From Marinospirillum sp031581385 (GTDB lineage Bacteria > Pseudomonadota > Gammaproteobacteria > Pseudomonadales > Halomonadaceae), in contig NZ_CP085242.1 in the NCBI RefSeq assembly GCF_044810985.1, forward strand, positions 1,178,001 through 1,242,000: DNA of 64,000 nucleotides, in the 5' to 3' direction. Positions 17,646 to 26,656 of this stretch are shown here, in pieces. The position numbers and the translations under genes were made by a program. Every line of letters begins with the position of its first letter. Positions within the stretch are counted from its first letter, which is position 1. Below the pieces are notes generated by a model. That model saw only the letters and a list, made by a program, of their open reading frames with translations. It made no database searches and had not been told where the DNA came from.

Positions 17646-18904
17646 TAGCCGGTCACCCTTTCTGGTGGAGTTTTGCATTTTTCGATTCTGGTGTAGAAAG
17701 GCATCAGAATGAAGTAGAGGAAGTAAATTGCTGTGGCCAGCTGGGCAACCAGAGTACGGCCATCCGTGGAGGGCAATACACCCAGAACACCCAGAACCAC
17801 AAAGCTGATGCAGAAAAGCACCAACGCCAGCTTACTCATCCAGCCTTTGTAGCGAATCGATTTCACAGGGCTGCGATCCAGCCAGGGCAGCACAAAAAGG
17901 ATGGCAATGGCCGCACCCATGGCGACAACACCCAGAAACTTGGCATCCAGACCAAAGAGCGAGAAGTTAATCGCACGCAGAATGGCGTAGAAGGGTGTGA
18001 AGTACCAGACAGGAGCTATGTGATCCGGTGTTTTCAGCGGATTCGCAGGCTCAAAGTTGGGCGCCTCAATAAAGTAACCACCCATTTCCGGGAAGTAGAA
18101 AAGAATAATACAGAACACAAACAGGAAGACGGCCACACCGGCAATATCCTTGACTGTGTAATAGGGATGAAAAGGAATGCCGTCTTTGGGAACGCCGTTT
18201 TCATCCAGGTTTTTCTTGATTTCCACACCGTCAGGGTTGTTGGAACCCACTTCGTGCAAAGCAATAATATGCAATACAACCAGACCCAGAATAACAATGG
18301 GCAGAGCCACAACGTGCAGGGCAAAGAAGCGATTCAGAGTGATCCCGGAAATCAGGAAGTCACCACGCACCCACTGCGCCAGATCGGGGCCGATCAAGGG
18401 AATAGCGCCAAACAGGGAGATGATAACCTGGGCACCCCAGTAGGACATTTGACCCCAGGGCAGCAGGTAACCCATGAAGGCTTCAGCCATCAGGGCCAGA
18501 TAGATGGTCATGCCGAAAATCCAGATCAGCTCACGCGGCTTCTGGTAGGAGCCATACATCATGCCACGCAACATATGCAGATAAACCACCACAAAGAAAG
18601 CCGAAGCCCCGGTGGTGTGCATATAGCGGATCAGCCAACCGTACTCCACATCACGCATGATGTATTCCATGGAACGGAAAGCGCCTTCAGCAGAAGGGTT
18701 GTAACTCATGGTCAGCCAGATACCGGTCAGGATCTGGTTGACGAGAACCAACAGGGCCAGAGAGCCAAAGAAATACCAGAAATTAAAGTTTTTTGGCGCA
18801 TAGTACTTGCTGAGGTGGTCTTCCCACATCTGGGTTGCGGGAAACCGGTCATCAATCCACCGCATTAAACCTTTTTCAGCCTTTGCGCGATTCGGGTTAC
18901 CCAT
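17645..18904 (-). CDS. petB: Cytochrome b, bc1 complex
   Basis: This di-haem membrane core of the bc1 complex contains the quinol oxidation and quinone reduction sites. The 419-aa protein has the expected eight or so hydrophobic segments, the LTGIWLTMSYNPSAEGAFRS region, GYLLPWGQMSYWGAQVI, and PEWY replaced by PVWYFTPFYAILRAI at the Qo loop. It is flanked by petA (1-bp overlap) and petC (1-bp overlap). Confidence 0.96.
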   Translation of the reverse strand: MGNPNRAKAEKGLMRWIDDRFPATQMWEDHLSKYYAPKNFNFWYFFGSLALLVLVNQILTGIWLTMSYNPSAEGAFRSMEYIMRDVEYGWLIRYMHTTGASAFFVVVYLHMLRGMMYGSYQKPRELIWIFGMTIYLALMAEAFMGYLLPWGQMSYWGAQVIISLFGAIPLIGPDLAQWVRGDFLISGITLNRFFALHVVALPIVILGLVVLHIIALHEVGSNNPDGVEIKKNLDENGVPKDGIPFHPYYTVKDIAGVAVFLFVFCIILFYFPEMGGYFIEAPNFEPANPLKTPDHIAPVWYFTPFYAILRAINFSLFGLDAKFLGVVAMGAAIAILFVLPWLDRSPVKSIRYKGWMSKLALVLFCISFVVLGVLGVLPSTDGRTLVAQLATAIYFLYFILMPFYTRIEKCKTPPERVTG

Positions 18905-19506
18905 TAGGCGTTCTCCTCATCGACACCAACAATTATTGTAGTTTCATTTTCAAAGCTGTAGGGCGGCACTTCCAGATTGGTTGGTGCCGGCATACTGCTG
19001 TAAACACGCCCGGCGAGATCAAAACGGGAGCCGTGGCAAGGGCAGAAAAAGCCACCCATCCAGTCTTCACCCAAATCACTGGGCGCCACTTCAGGACGGT
19101 AGGTAGGAGAACAGCCCAGGTGGGTACAGATTCCGATGACCACCAGATACTGGGGATTCCTGGAGCGATGCGCATTTTGTGCATACTCCGGCTGCTGGAG
19201 GGCACTGCGGCCAGTGGAAGAAGGGTCGTTGAGACGCTCCTCAACCTGTGGCAGCTTATCCAGCATGTCTTGTGTGCGGTTGATAATCCAGACCGGCTTG
19301 CCGCGCCATTCGACGGTCATCTGTTGACCTGGTTCCAGCTTGGACACATCAGCGATTGCTGGTGCGCCCGCTGCCAGTGCCTTGGCACTGGGGTTCCAGG
19401 AGGCAACAAAAGGTGTTGCTACCCCGACTGCGCCCACCGCCCCTACGACGGAGGTCGCACCCACGAGGAAGCGTCGCCGCCCCTTGTTCACGCCATCATT
19501 ACTCAT
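18904..19506 (-). CDS. petA: Rieske iron-sulfur protein, bc1 complex
   Basis: This is the 2Fe-2S subunit (200 aa). A twin-arginine membrane-anchor signal (GRRRFLVG at about 9-16) is followed by the globular domain. Cluster motifs are CTHLGC (Cys127, His129) and CPCHGS (Cys155, His158), with Cys132 and Cys157 as the disulfide pair. It is the first gene of the petABC operon, with a plausible promoter about 70 bp upstream. Confidence 0.96.
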   Translation of the reverse strand: MSNDGVNKGRRRFLVGATSVVGAVGAVGVATPFVASWNPSAKALAAGAPAIADVSKLEPGQQMTVEWRGKPVWIINRTQDMLDKLPQVEERLNDPSSTGRSALQQPEYAQNAHRSRNPQYLVVIGICTHLGCSPTYRPEVAPSDLGEDWMGGFFCPCHGSRFDLAGRVYSSMPAPTNLEVPPYSFENETTIIVGVDEENA

Positions 19507-19575
19507 TGAAGGTTCTCCCCATCTACAAACAGTCTATCCAGGCCGCAAAATACAGCCTGAACCATTTCTAAATAG

Positions 19576-19604
19576 ATCTAATATTAAAAAAATAAGCTGC
19601 TCAA
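19576..19604 (-). promoter_or_regulatory. Candidate promoter of petABC
   Basis: TTGAGC and TTAGAT are separated by 17 bp on the minus strand in an AT-rich stretch. A small CAGGC/GCCTG hairpin lies between the promoter and the petA start codon. Confidence 0.45.
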
Positions 19605-19663
19605 AACAAGAAAGCCCGCCTTATCCACCCTAGTGAATTAGTGGTAGGACTTAATGTCGCAGC

Positions 19664-19702
19664 AAAAAAAAACGCCTAACCAACAGTGGCCAGGCGCTTT
19701 TT
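19664..19702 (-). terminator. Rho-independent terminator after rplM-rpsI
   Basis: On the minus strand AAAAAGCGCCT pairs with AGGCGTTTTT (one bulged base), ending in a run of nine T residues. It lies 24 bp past the rpsI stop codon. Confidence 0.8.
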
Positions 19703-19726
19703 GGGAGGCATAAGCCAGCCCGAAAA

Positions 19727-20119
19727 TTAACGCTTGGAGTACTGTGGACGCTTACGTGCTTTACGCAGACCCACTTTCTTGCGCTCAACCATACGTGCAT
19801 CACGGGTTACATAACCAGCAGTACGCAATTCAGCGCGCAGGCTTTCATCGTAATCCATAAGTGCACGGGTAATGCCGTGACGAATTGCCCCAGCCTGACC
19901 ACTGGCTCCACCACCGGCGACGGTGATGAAAAGGTCAAACTTCTCGACATTGTTGGTCAGCTCAAGAGGCTGCATAACCACCATGCGAGAGGTTTCACGA
20001 CCAAAGTAGTCCTGCAGACTGGAACCATTGATTGAAATATTACCGCTGCCGGGTTTCATGAAAACACGGGCAGTTGAGGTTTTACGACGGCCGGTGCCGT
20101 AGTTTTGAGTAGCAGACAT
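19727..20119 (-). CDS. rpsI: 30S ribosomal protein S9
   Basis: This 130-aa S9 protein has the family opening YGTGRRKTSTARVF and the typical basic C-terminus ending in YSKR, whose last residues reach the P-site tRNA. It lies 13 bp downstream of rplM in the conserved L13-S9 operon. Confidence 0.98.
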   Translation of the reverse strand: MSATQNYGTGRRKTSTARVFMKPGSGNISINGSSLQDYFGRETSRMVVMQPLELTNNVEKFDLFITVAGGGASGQAGAIRHGITRALMDYDESLRAELRTAGYVTRDARMVERKKVGLRKARKRPQYSKR

Positions 20120-20132
20120 GACGACCCTTCCG

Positions 20133-20561
20133 TTAGATGTTCAGAGATTGCGGCTGCTGGGCGGCATGAGGATGTTCCGCACCAGCATAGACCTTGAGTT
20201 TTGCCAGCATGGCACGACCCAAAGGACCCTTGGGCAACATGCCCTTGACCGCACCCTGAATCACTCGCTCAGGCGCATGGTCAATCAGCTTCTCAAAAGA
20301 CATTTGCTTGATACCACCGGGGAAGCCCGAATGGCGATAGTAAAGTTTGTCTTTGGCTTTTTTGCCAGTCACTTTCACTTTCTCGGCATTGATGATGACC
20401 AGATAGTCACCGGTATCAACATGCGGAGTGTATTCTGGCTTGTGCTTGCCGCGCAGACGACGAGCCAACTCGGTAGCCAGTCGACCGAGGGTTTTATCTG
20501 TGGCATCAACCACATACCAGTCGCGCTTTACGCTTTCCGGTTTCGCTGAAAATGTTTTCAT
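20133..20561 (-). CDS. rplM: 50S ribosomal protein L13
   Basis: This 142-aa L13 protein is an early 50S assembly protein. Motifs include WYVVDATDKTLGRLATELA, DYLVIINAEKVKVTGKK and GMLPKGPLGR. A long leader (about 150 nt) with a hairpin separates it from its promoter, which suits autogenous control of the L13-S9 operon. Confidence 0.98.
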   Translation of the reverse strand: MKTFSAKPESVKRDWYVVDATDKTLGRLATELARRLRGKHKPEYTPHVDTGDYLVIINAEKVKVTGKKAKDKLYYRHSGFPGGIKQMSFEKLIDHAPERVIQGAVKGMLPKGPLGRAMLAKLKVYAGAEHPHAAQQPQSLNI

Positions 20562-20652
20562 TGAACTACTGCCTCAGTAGGATCTTCTCGACTTGATGTC
20601 CGGGCTTTGCAGCCGACACCAGATCGCTCTGATCATTACCTATTTTTATTGG

Positions 20653-20678
20653 GTTGCACTTCCGTGAGTCCGTGCAAC
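20653..20678 (-). promoter_or_regulatory. Hairpin in rplM mRNA leader
   Basis: On the minus strand GTTGCAC pairs perfectly with GTGCAAC around a 12-base loop, inside the leader between the promoter and rplM. Ribosomal protein operons are often controlled by leader RNA. Whether L13 binds here is an inference. Confidence 0.45.
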
Positions 20679-20717
20679 GACTTAACCCTGAAAACTTACT
20701 GGATTTCAGGAGCGCGA

Positions 20718-20747
20718 ATTCTAACCCATCCGGGCACTCAGTGACAA
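20718..20747 (-). promoter_or_regulatory. Sigma-70 promoter of rplM-rpsI
   Basis: TTGTCA and TAGAAT lie 18 bp apart on the minus strand, close to consensus and appropriate for a strongly expressed ribosomal operon. Confidence 0.65.
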
Positions 20748-20781
20748 CCACGAAAGCCCTGATTTAACCCATGAGCCAGGA

Positions 20782-21870
20782 TCAAGGCTTATGTTCGCGA
20801 CCCAGGTACTCATGCGACTGCATCTCCAGCAGGCGGCTTTTGGTTCTTTCTATTTCAAAGTTCAGATTGCCGCCTGTATAGAGGTCGTCAATCGACACCT
20901 CGGCCGAGATGATCACCTTGACATTGCGATCGTAAAACTCATCAATCAGGTTAATAAAGCGGCGGGTCTGATCATCCTTCTCGCGACCCAACTGGGGTAC
21001 ATTGGACAAGAGCACCGTGTGGAAAATTTTCGACAGCTCTATATAGTCATACTGGCTGCGTGGGCCGTCACACAACTCATAAAAATCAAACCAGGCCACG
21101 TTATCATGGCAACGACGCGCCCTGATTTCACGGTTATTAATCACAATAGGCTGGTCACGCTCCCCCTCGACCATCACAACACTTTCAAAACTCTTGGTCA
21201 GACTGGTATCCGCCTCCTTATCCAGCGGCCAGTGATAAATCTCTGCCTGACTCAGAGCCCGCAGCCGATAATCCACACCACTGTCGACATTAACCACCTG
21301 GGTGTATTTTTTCAGCAGATCAATGGCCGGAAGAAAACGTGCTCTTTGCAAACCATCCTTATAAAGACCATCCGGTTCAATATTGGAGGTGGTCACCAGG
21401 GTCACCCCCTCACTGAAGAGTGCATCCATGAGGTTGCCCAGAATCATGGCATCGGTAATGTCTTTAACAAAAAACTCATCAAGACATAAAACCCGGAATT
21501 CCCCGGCCAATCGCTGGGCAATCAGCTTCAGAGGGTCAGACTGACCATCGAATTTTTTCAGCTCGGCATGCACCCGCTGCATAAAACGGTGAAAGTGGGT
21601 ACGCAGCTTGTCTTCAAAAGGCAGGGTGTCATAGAAGGTATCCACCAGATAGGTTTTACCCCGGCCCACACCACCCCAGAAATACAGGCCCCTGACCGGC
21701 TGTTTTTGTTTTTTGCCAACCAGACGTGACAAAAAGCCGCCACCGCCTGGCTTGTTTGCAACCAAGTCATCGTGCAATCTTTGCAGGTGCTCAACAGCCA
21801 GCTTTTGCGCTGGGTCCGAGCTAAAATCATCTCGCTTCAGGTCTTCCTGATAGCGCTCCATAGGCGTCAT
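20782..21870 (-). CDS. zapE: Cell division AAA ATPase ZapE (AFG1 family)
   Basis: This 362-aa AFG1-type ATPase corresponds to E. coli ZapE (YhcM), which acts at the constricting Z-ring. It has Walker A GGVGRGKT (66-73), Walker B VLCLDEFFV and a sensor region VTTSNIEPDGLYKDGLQR. It lies upstream of rplM as in many relatives and diverges from zapG, another division and wall-associated gene. Confidence 0.93.
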   Translation of the reverse strand: MTPMERYQEDLKRDDFSSDPAQKLAVEHLQRLHDDLVANKPGGGGFLSRLVGKKQKQPVRGLYFWGGVGRGKTYLVDTFYDTLPFEDKLRTHFHRFMQRVHAELKKFDGQSDPLKLIAQRLAGEFRVLCLDEFFVKDITDAMILGNLMDALFSEGVTLVTTSNIEPDGLYKDGLQRARFLPAIDLLKKYTQVVNVDSGVDYRLRALSQAEIYHWPLDKEADTSLTKSFESVVMVEGERDQPIVINNREIRARRCHDNVAWFDFYELCDGPRSQYDYIELSKIFHTVLLSNVPQLGREKDDQTRRFINLIDEFYDRNVKVIISAEVSIDDLYTGGNLNFEIERTKSRLLEMQSHEYLGREHKP

Positions 21871-21911
21871 AGGGTGTCACCTTCTTCTGATTGCTGACGG
21901 AAAATCCGGCG

Positions 21912-21941
21912 ATTATACGCCAGCCAGCCAGTTTCACCCAA
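21912..21941 (-). promoter_or_regulatory. Promoter of zapE
   Basis: TTGGGT and a perfect TATAAT are separated by 18 bp on the minus strand, about 40 bp before the zapE start. Confidence 0.6.
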
Positions 21942-21985
21942 GTCTGATCCATCCGCACCCTGCTTAAGTTGTAGCCCGGCAAACC

Positions 21986-22016
21986 TTGACCTGCTTGCCG
22001 GTCTCCCCGATATAAT
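21986..22016 (+). promoter_or_regulatory. Promoter of zapG
   Basis: TTGACC and a perfect TATAAT lie 19 bp apart on the plus strand, 51 bp before the GTG start. The spacing is slightly long. Confidence 0.5.
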
Positions 22017-22067
22017 GCAAACTCATACCCAAGGTAACTAACCTTGACGATTTGTAAGGAGCGCCGT

Positions 22068-22541
22068 GTGAACTTTGCTGACACCCAATGGGTTCTTGTA
22101 ATAACTGCTTTTGTCCTGGGCGCTGGCCTGGGTGCTCTGGCTTATCATCTGATGAATGCCAACGTTGCCCACGGCATCAAAATCCGTCACCAGCTCACGG
22201 AAAGGGAGCTGGAAGTCAATCAGTTGCGTGAGGGGCTTAACGACCACTTCTCGCGCACAGCAGATGGTCTGGCCGCAATGAGCAGACAACTCAAGGACAT
22301 GGAAGATCAAATACGCCAGGATGCTGGGCATCTCTGTGATGACGAAGGCGTGATCAAGCGCCTGACCAACAAGCCGGAAACCGCCCAAACCTCGATGGAA
22401 ACCTCTGAGCCGGATGCGGATGAAGTCAAAGCCCCGGTGGAGCCACCCAGGGATTATGCTTCCGGTTCCGAGAAAGACCGAGGCACCCTGTCAGAAGATT
22501 ATGGCTTGAAGCCGGAAGTGTTTGAGCCACCACGCACTTAA
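22068..22541 (+). CDS. zapG: DUF1043 family membrane protein ZapG (YhcB)
   Basis: This inner-membrane protein of 157 aa has one N-terminal transmembrane helix (VLVITAFVLGAGLGALAYHLM), then a coiled coil and a disordered acidic, Pro-rich tail. E. coli YhcB/ZapG links cell-wall synthesis and division. I chose the GTG at 22068 because AAGGAG lies 6-7 nt upstream. A longer reading from 22044 adds eight residues ending in this ribosome-binding site and is unlikely. Confidence 0.9.
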   Translation: MNFADTQWVLVITAFVLGAGLGALAYHLMNANVAHGIKIRHQLTERELEVNQLREGLNDHFSRTADGLAAMSRQLKDMEDQIRQDAGHLCDDEGVIKRLTNKPETAQTSMETSEPDADEVKAPVEPPRDYASGSEKDRGTLSEDYGLKPEVFEPPRT

Positions 22542-22565
22542 GTGATGATGCCAGCCAAGTATTAC

Positions 22566-22594
22566 GGATAACCCGGAATCACACCGGGTTATCC
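22566..22594. terminator. Perfect 11-bp hairpin between convergent genes
   Basis: GGATAACCCGG and CCGGGTTATCC form a perfect stem around a seven-base loop, containing the stop codon of the minus-strand Nif3 gene. No T-run follows on either strand, so it may block exonucleases or terminate weakly in both directions. Confidence 0.55.
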
Positions 22595-23337
22595 AGATCA
22601 ACAAACTCCTGCTCGATGCCCCACTGTTTTGCCACCCATTCACCCAGAGCTTTGACACCATAGCGTTCAGTGGCATGATGCCCTGCGGCAAAGTAATCAA
22701 TGCCCAGCTCCCTGGCCTCATGCAGCGTTTTTTCACTGACCTCACCACTGATATAAGCATCTGCCCCCAACTGGGCCGCCCGAAAAATCCCCCCTTCTGC
22801 GGAGCCAGTGCACCAGGCCAGTTTTTTCAGGGGACGTGCATGACCGGCCAGATGAAGCGGCTCCCGTTTGAGTTTCCGGCTCAATAGGTGACTGAAATCT
22901 GCTGCAGACAGGGCTTCTGGCAACTCGCCCACCAGACCCAGCGGCCAGGCTGGTGAATCCATGACACCTGTGACCTGAATACCCAACAAGGCAGCCAGCT
23001 GTTGGTTGTTTCCCAGCTCAGCATGAGCATCCAGGGGCAGGTGGTAGGCAATCAGGCTGATATCCTTCTGCATCAGGGTCTTGATGCGCCGACCTTTCAT
23101 GCCGGTTAGAGGTTGAGGTTCACCTTTCCAGAAATAGCCATGATGAACCAATATGGCATCCGCCTGCCATTCAACGGCCCGCTCAATCAAAGCCTGGCTC
23201 GCCGTCACCCCGGTCATCAGGCGCGCAACCCTGGAGCGACCTTCCACCTGCAAGCCATTCGGGCAATAGTCCTGGAAATCCTGCACCGCCAGAAGCTCAT
23301 CCAAACCGGCGACCAATTGACTTAACTCTAATGACAT
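22579..23337 (-). CDS. Nif3-like dinuclear metal centre protein (YbgI family)
   Basis: This 252-aa Nif3/YbgI-family protein has HHGYFWKGE and the later GHHATERYGV, which supply the metal-binding His residues of the family. An early SAQ-like domain (DYCPNGLQVEGR) is also visible. Its biochemical role is unsettled; some members are annotated GTP cyclohydrolase I type 2. I chose ATG at 23337, which follows the Shine-Dalgarno GAGGTGG; a GTG two codons earlier lies inside that site. Confidence 0.9.
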   Translation of the reverse strand: MSLELSQLVAGLDELLAVQDFQDYCPNGLQVEGRSRVARLMTGVTASQALIERAVEWQADAILVHHGYFWKGEPQPLTGMKGRRIKTLMQKDISLIAYHLPLDAHAELGNNQQLAALLGIQVTGVMDSPAWPLGLVGELPEALSAADFSHLLSRKLKREPLHLAGHARPLKKLAWCTGSAEGGIFRAAQLGADAYISGEVSEKTLHEARELGIDYFAAGHHATERYGVKALGEWVAKQWGIEQEFVDLDNPV

Positions 23338-23488
23338 TTCCACCTCTATAAATAATAAGCAAAGCGATTGGAACCCATTTCCACTCCCTTTCGGCCAGCA
23401 GACTAATCAATCTGAGACCACGGATACAAGCCATGAATTAAAAATTATAGTAACCTTAGCGGGTTTATCAGCTGGAGATCCAAACTGC

Positions 23489-24670
23489 ATGCGTTTTTTA
23501 AAACCTTCTTTAATCTGGCCTCTTTTAACCGGCCTGTTATTGGGGCTGCTGCTCTTGCAGATTTTCCCGACTCTCACCGGGCAGACCGGCTCTCAGCCTG
23601 CGCAGGACAACAACAAGGTTCAGGCCGAAGTCCTGGCAGGAGAGCCTTTGCAGGTGCCGCGCCAGCAAGGCCCGGTTTCCTATGCCCAGGCAGTGCGTCA
23701 GGCAGCCCCTTCAGTGGTCAATATTTATACCACCAAGGTAATTCAACAACAGTTGAATCCTTTTATGAATGATCCCTTTTTCCGGCATTTCTTCGGTGAA
23801 GATCAAATGCCGCGCCAGCAGCGCATGCAGTCAAGTCTTGGCTCGGGTGTTCTGGTGAACAGTGAAGGCTACCTGCTGACCAATCACCATGTCGTCAAGG
23901 ATGCCGATGAAATACGTGTGGCTCTGCGCGATGGTCGTGAAACCTTTGCCAAGGTCATAGGCAGTGATGCGGAATCCGACCTGGCCGTGCTGAAAATCGA
24001 GCTCGATAACCTGCCCGCCATCAGTCTGGCTTCCTCGGACACCCTGGAAGTGGGCGATGTGGTTCTGGCAATCGGCAACCCCTTTGGGGTGGGTCAAACA
24101 GTGACCCAGGGAATCATCAGTGCCCTGGGACGCAGCAGCCTGGGAATCAATACCTACGAGGATTTCATTCAAACCGATGCGGCCATCAACCCCGGCAATT
24201 CCGGTGGCGCTCTGGTGAACCCCTACGGTCAGCTGCTGGGAATCAATACGGCCATTTTCAGCCGCTCGGGCGGCTCTCAGGGAATCGGTTTTGCCATCCC
24301 TTCCAATCTGGCGCGGGAAATCATGCTGGATTTGATCAATGAAGGTTTTGTGGTGCGCGGCTGGCTGGGCATTGAGGTTCAGGAACTGACCAGCAGCCTG
24401 GCGGCTTCGCTGAATCTGGATCCGTCCACTCAGGGGCTGGTGATTGCTGGTTTGCGGCGTAATGGCCCGGCCCATCAAGCCGGTTTGCAGCCGGGTGATG
24501 TACTGATCAGAATCAATGATGAGCCGGTCGGCAGCGCTCGTGAAACCATCAACCTGATTGCCGGTCTGGACCCGGACACTCAAGCCAGTCTGGATATTCT
24601 GCGCGATGGTGAACCGCTTGAGTTGACCGCAACCATCCGGCAGCGGCCCCCTCAGAACAACAACCGTTAA
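23489..24670 (+). CDS. degS: Periplasmic serine endoprotease DegS/AlgW family
   Basis: This membrane-anchored HtrA-type protease of 393 aa has an N-terminal signal anchor at about 9-27, a trypsin-like domain with the triad His134, Asp164 and Ser238 (GNSGG), and a single PDZ domain from about 290. One PDZ domain and the uncleaved anchor point to DegS/AlgW, which cleaves the anti-sigma factor RseA/MucA on envelope stress, rather than to the two-PDZ DegP. The Pseudomonas algW gene sits at the same place beside his genes and murA. Confidence 0.93.
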   Translation: MRFLKPSLIWPLLTGLLLGLLLLQIFPTLTGQTGSQPAQDNNKVQAEVLAGEPLQVPRQQGPVSYAQAVRQAAPSVVNIYTTKVIQQQLNPFMNDPFFRHFFGEDQMPRQQRMQSSLGSGVLVNSEGYLLTNHHVVKDADEIRVALRDGRETFAKVIGSDAESDLAVLKIELDNLPAISLASSDTLEVGDVVLAIGNPFGVGQTVTQGIISALGRSSLGINTYEDFIQTDAAINPGNSGGALVNPYGQLLGINTAIFSRSGGSQGIGFAIPSNLAREIMLDLINEGFVVRGWLGIEVQELTSSLAASLNLDPSTQGLVIAGLRRNGPAHQAGLQPGDVLIRINDEPVGSARETINLIAGLDPDTQASLDILRDGEPLELTATIRQRPPQNNNR

Positions 24671-24678
24671 GCGGTTTG

Positions 24679-25983
24679 CTAGTCCTGGATCCGGTAGCGG
24701 GCGGAACGTGCATGCGCAGTCAGGGCTTCGCCATCCGCCAGTTCACCGGCAATCCTGCCCAGTTCGCTGGCACCTTCGGGTGAGCAGAAAATCAGTGACG
24801 AGCGCTTCTGGAAATCATAAACGCCCAGAGGCGAAGAAAAACGTGCCGTCCCCGAGGTCGGCAACACATGATTAGGGCCTGCGCAATAATCACCAACGGC
24901 CTCTGCCGTGTAACGACCCATGAAGATGGCACCGGCATGACGGATCTGTGGCAACCAGGCTTCGGGGTCTGCAATGGACAGCTCCAGGTGCTCGGGAGCA
25001 ATCCGGTTGATCATGGCAAGGGCGTCCTGTTCCGAAGCTACTTCAATCAAGGCTCCTCTTTCCTGCAGGGAAGTCGCAATAATGTCGCGTCGTTCCATTT
25101 CCGGCAAAAGACGCTGAATACTGGCTTCCACCCGATCCAGATAAGCCTTGTCCCAACTGACCAGGATCGACTGGGCGTCCTCATCATGCTCGGCCTGGGA
25201 AAACAGATCCATGGCAATCCAGTCAGGATCGGTCTGACCATCACAGACCACCAGGATTTCCGAGGGACCGGCAATCATATCAATCCCCACCTTGCCGAAA
25301 ACCGCACGCTTGGCCGTTGCCACAAAAATATTGCCGGGACCAACGATCTTGTCCACCGGAGGCACGGTTTGGGTTCCATAAGCCAGGGCGGCAACCGCCT
25401 GGGCACCTCCCAGCGTAAAGACCCGCGTCACACCACACAGCCAGGCCGCGCCCAGCACCAGGCTATTCAATTCGCCGTTGGGCGCAGGAACCACCATAAT
25501 GATTTCCTTGACCCCGGCCACCTTGGCAGGCAAGGCATTCATCAACACTGAAGAAGGATAGGCAGCCTTGCCACCGGGCACATAAACCCCGACCCGATCC
25601 AGCGGCATCACCTGCTGCCCCAAAAGAGTTCCATCTTCCTCGGTGTATTGCCAGGAGCCCTGCTTTTGCTTTTCATGGTAACGGCTGACCCGCTCTGCTG
25701 CCGCTTGCAAAGCTTCACGGCGAGCCACCGGCAAGCTGTCAAAAGCTGCCTTGAGCTGCGACTGGGGAATTTCCAGTTCTGCAAAAGTCCGGGCGGGATG
25801 ACGATCAAATTTTTGGGTCAATTCCAGCACGGCCGAATCGCCCTGGCTGCGTACCTGCTGAATAATGGCGTCAACGGAAGATTGCACTTCCTTGCTGGAG
25901 ACCCCTTCCCAGGATAAAAGCTGATCCAACTGGCCTGCAAAATCTGCAGCATCGGCTTGCAGGCGTCTCAAGTTAAGAGTCAT
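24679..25983 (-). CDS. hisD: Histidinol dehydrogenase HisD
   Basis: HisD oxidises histidinol to histidine in two NAD-dependent steps. At 434 aa it has the conserved GPSEILVVCD, FSQAEHDEDAQSILVS and GPNHVLPTSGTARFSSPL segments that hold Zn and substrate ligands. Its ATG overlaps the hisG stop by 4 bp. In Pseudomonas hisC follows; here the neighbour is the convergent degS, only 8 bp away, so hisC must be elsewhere. Confidence 0.97.
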   Translation of the reverse strand: MTLNLRRLQADAADFAGQLDQLLSWEGVSSKEVQSSVDAIIQQVRSQGDSAVLELTQKFDRHPARTFAELEIPQSQLKAAFDSLPVARREALQAAAERVSRYHEKQKQGSWQYTEEDGTLLGQQVMPLDRVGVYVPGGKAAYPSSVLMNALPAKVAGVKEIIMVVPAPNGELNSLVLGAAWLCGVTRVFTLGGAQAVAALAYGTQTVPPVDKIVGPGNIFVATAKRAVFGKVGIDMIAGPSEILVVCDGQTDPDWIAMDLFSQAEHDEDAQSILVSWDKAYLDRVEASIQRLLPEMERRDIIATSLQERGALIEVASEQDALAMINRIAPEHLELSIADPEAWLPQIRHAGAIFMGRYTAEAVGDYCAGPNHVLPTSGTARFSSPLGVYDFQKRSSLIFCSPEGASELGRIAGELADGEALTAHARSARYRIQD

Positions 25984-26633
25984 GATTCAACTCCCTGCTG
26001 TCTTTCGGCAACGGCTTTTTGCAAACGCTGCAGAAGTGGTTGTATCTGGCGGTACTTCATTTTCATGGAGGCCTGGTTGACGACCAGACGCGAGGAAATA
26101 TCAGCAATATGCTCGCACGGCTCCAGGCCGTTGGCGCGCAGGGTGTTGCCGGTATCCACAATATCCACAATTTCATCGGCCAGTCCCATCAGAGGGGCCA
26201 GCTCCATACCGCCGTAGAGTTTAATCAGATCCACCTGAATGCCCTGGGCGGCATACCATTGCTTGGCAACGCCCACAAACTTGGTGGCCACCCGGCGACG
26301 CCCTTCAGGAACTGCCGCCCCCCGGATACGGGCCGTCATCAGGCGGCAGCGGGCTATCTGCAGATCCAGGGGCTCATACATGCCGGATTCCCCCTGCTCC
26401 ATCAGCACATCCTTGCCGGACACACCCAGGTCAGCCGCACCCAGCTCGACGTAGGTGGGAACATCGGTGGCGCGTATCACCAGCAGACGCACGCCGGGCA
26501 AATTGGTATCAAAGACCAGTTTGCGACTTTTCTTGATATCTTCAGCAGGCTCGATACCCGCTGCTGCCAGGAGTGGCAGGGTATCATCCAGTATGCGCCC
26601 TTTGGAAAGAGCCAGAGTTAAACTTTGCGGCAT
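25980..26633 (-). CDS. hisG: ATP phosphoribosyltransferase catalytic subunit HisG (short form)
   Basis: HisG catalyses the first committed step of histidine synthesis. It is 217 aa, the short form lacking the C-terminal regulatory domain, which needs HisZ as partner. Motifs include LALSKGRILDDTLPLL, VDIVDTGNTLRANGL and the SSRLVVNQAS end segment. hisZ is not in the window. It lies 23 bp after murA and overlaps hisD. Confidence 0.96.
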   Translation of the reverse strand: MPQSLTLALSKGRILDDTLPLLAAAGIEPAEDIKKSRKLVFDTNLPGVRLLVIRATDVPTYVELGAADLGVSGKDVLMEQGESGMYEPLDLQIARCRLMTARIRGAAVPEGRRRVATKFVGVAKQWYAAQGIQVDLIKLYGGMELAPLMGLADEIVDIVDTGNTLRANGLEPCEHIADISSRLVVNQASMKMKYRQIQPLLQRLQKAVAERQQGVES

Positions 26634-26656
26634 CTTGTCTCTCTATTATTTCCGGT

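Noticed and set aside
17516..18868. 450-codon open frame on the plus strand opposite petB and petC
   Set aside because: It is antisense to well-recognised cytochrome genes, has His/Gln/Asn-rich shadow composition and no family motif.
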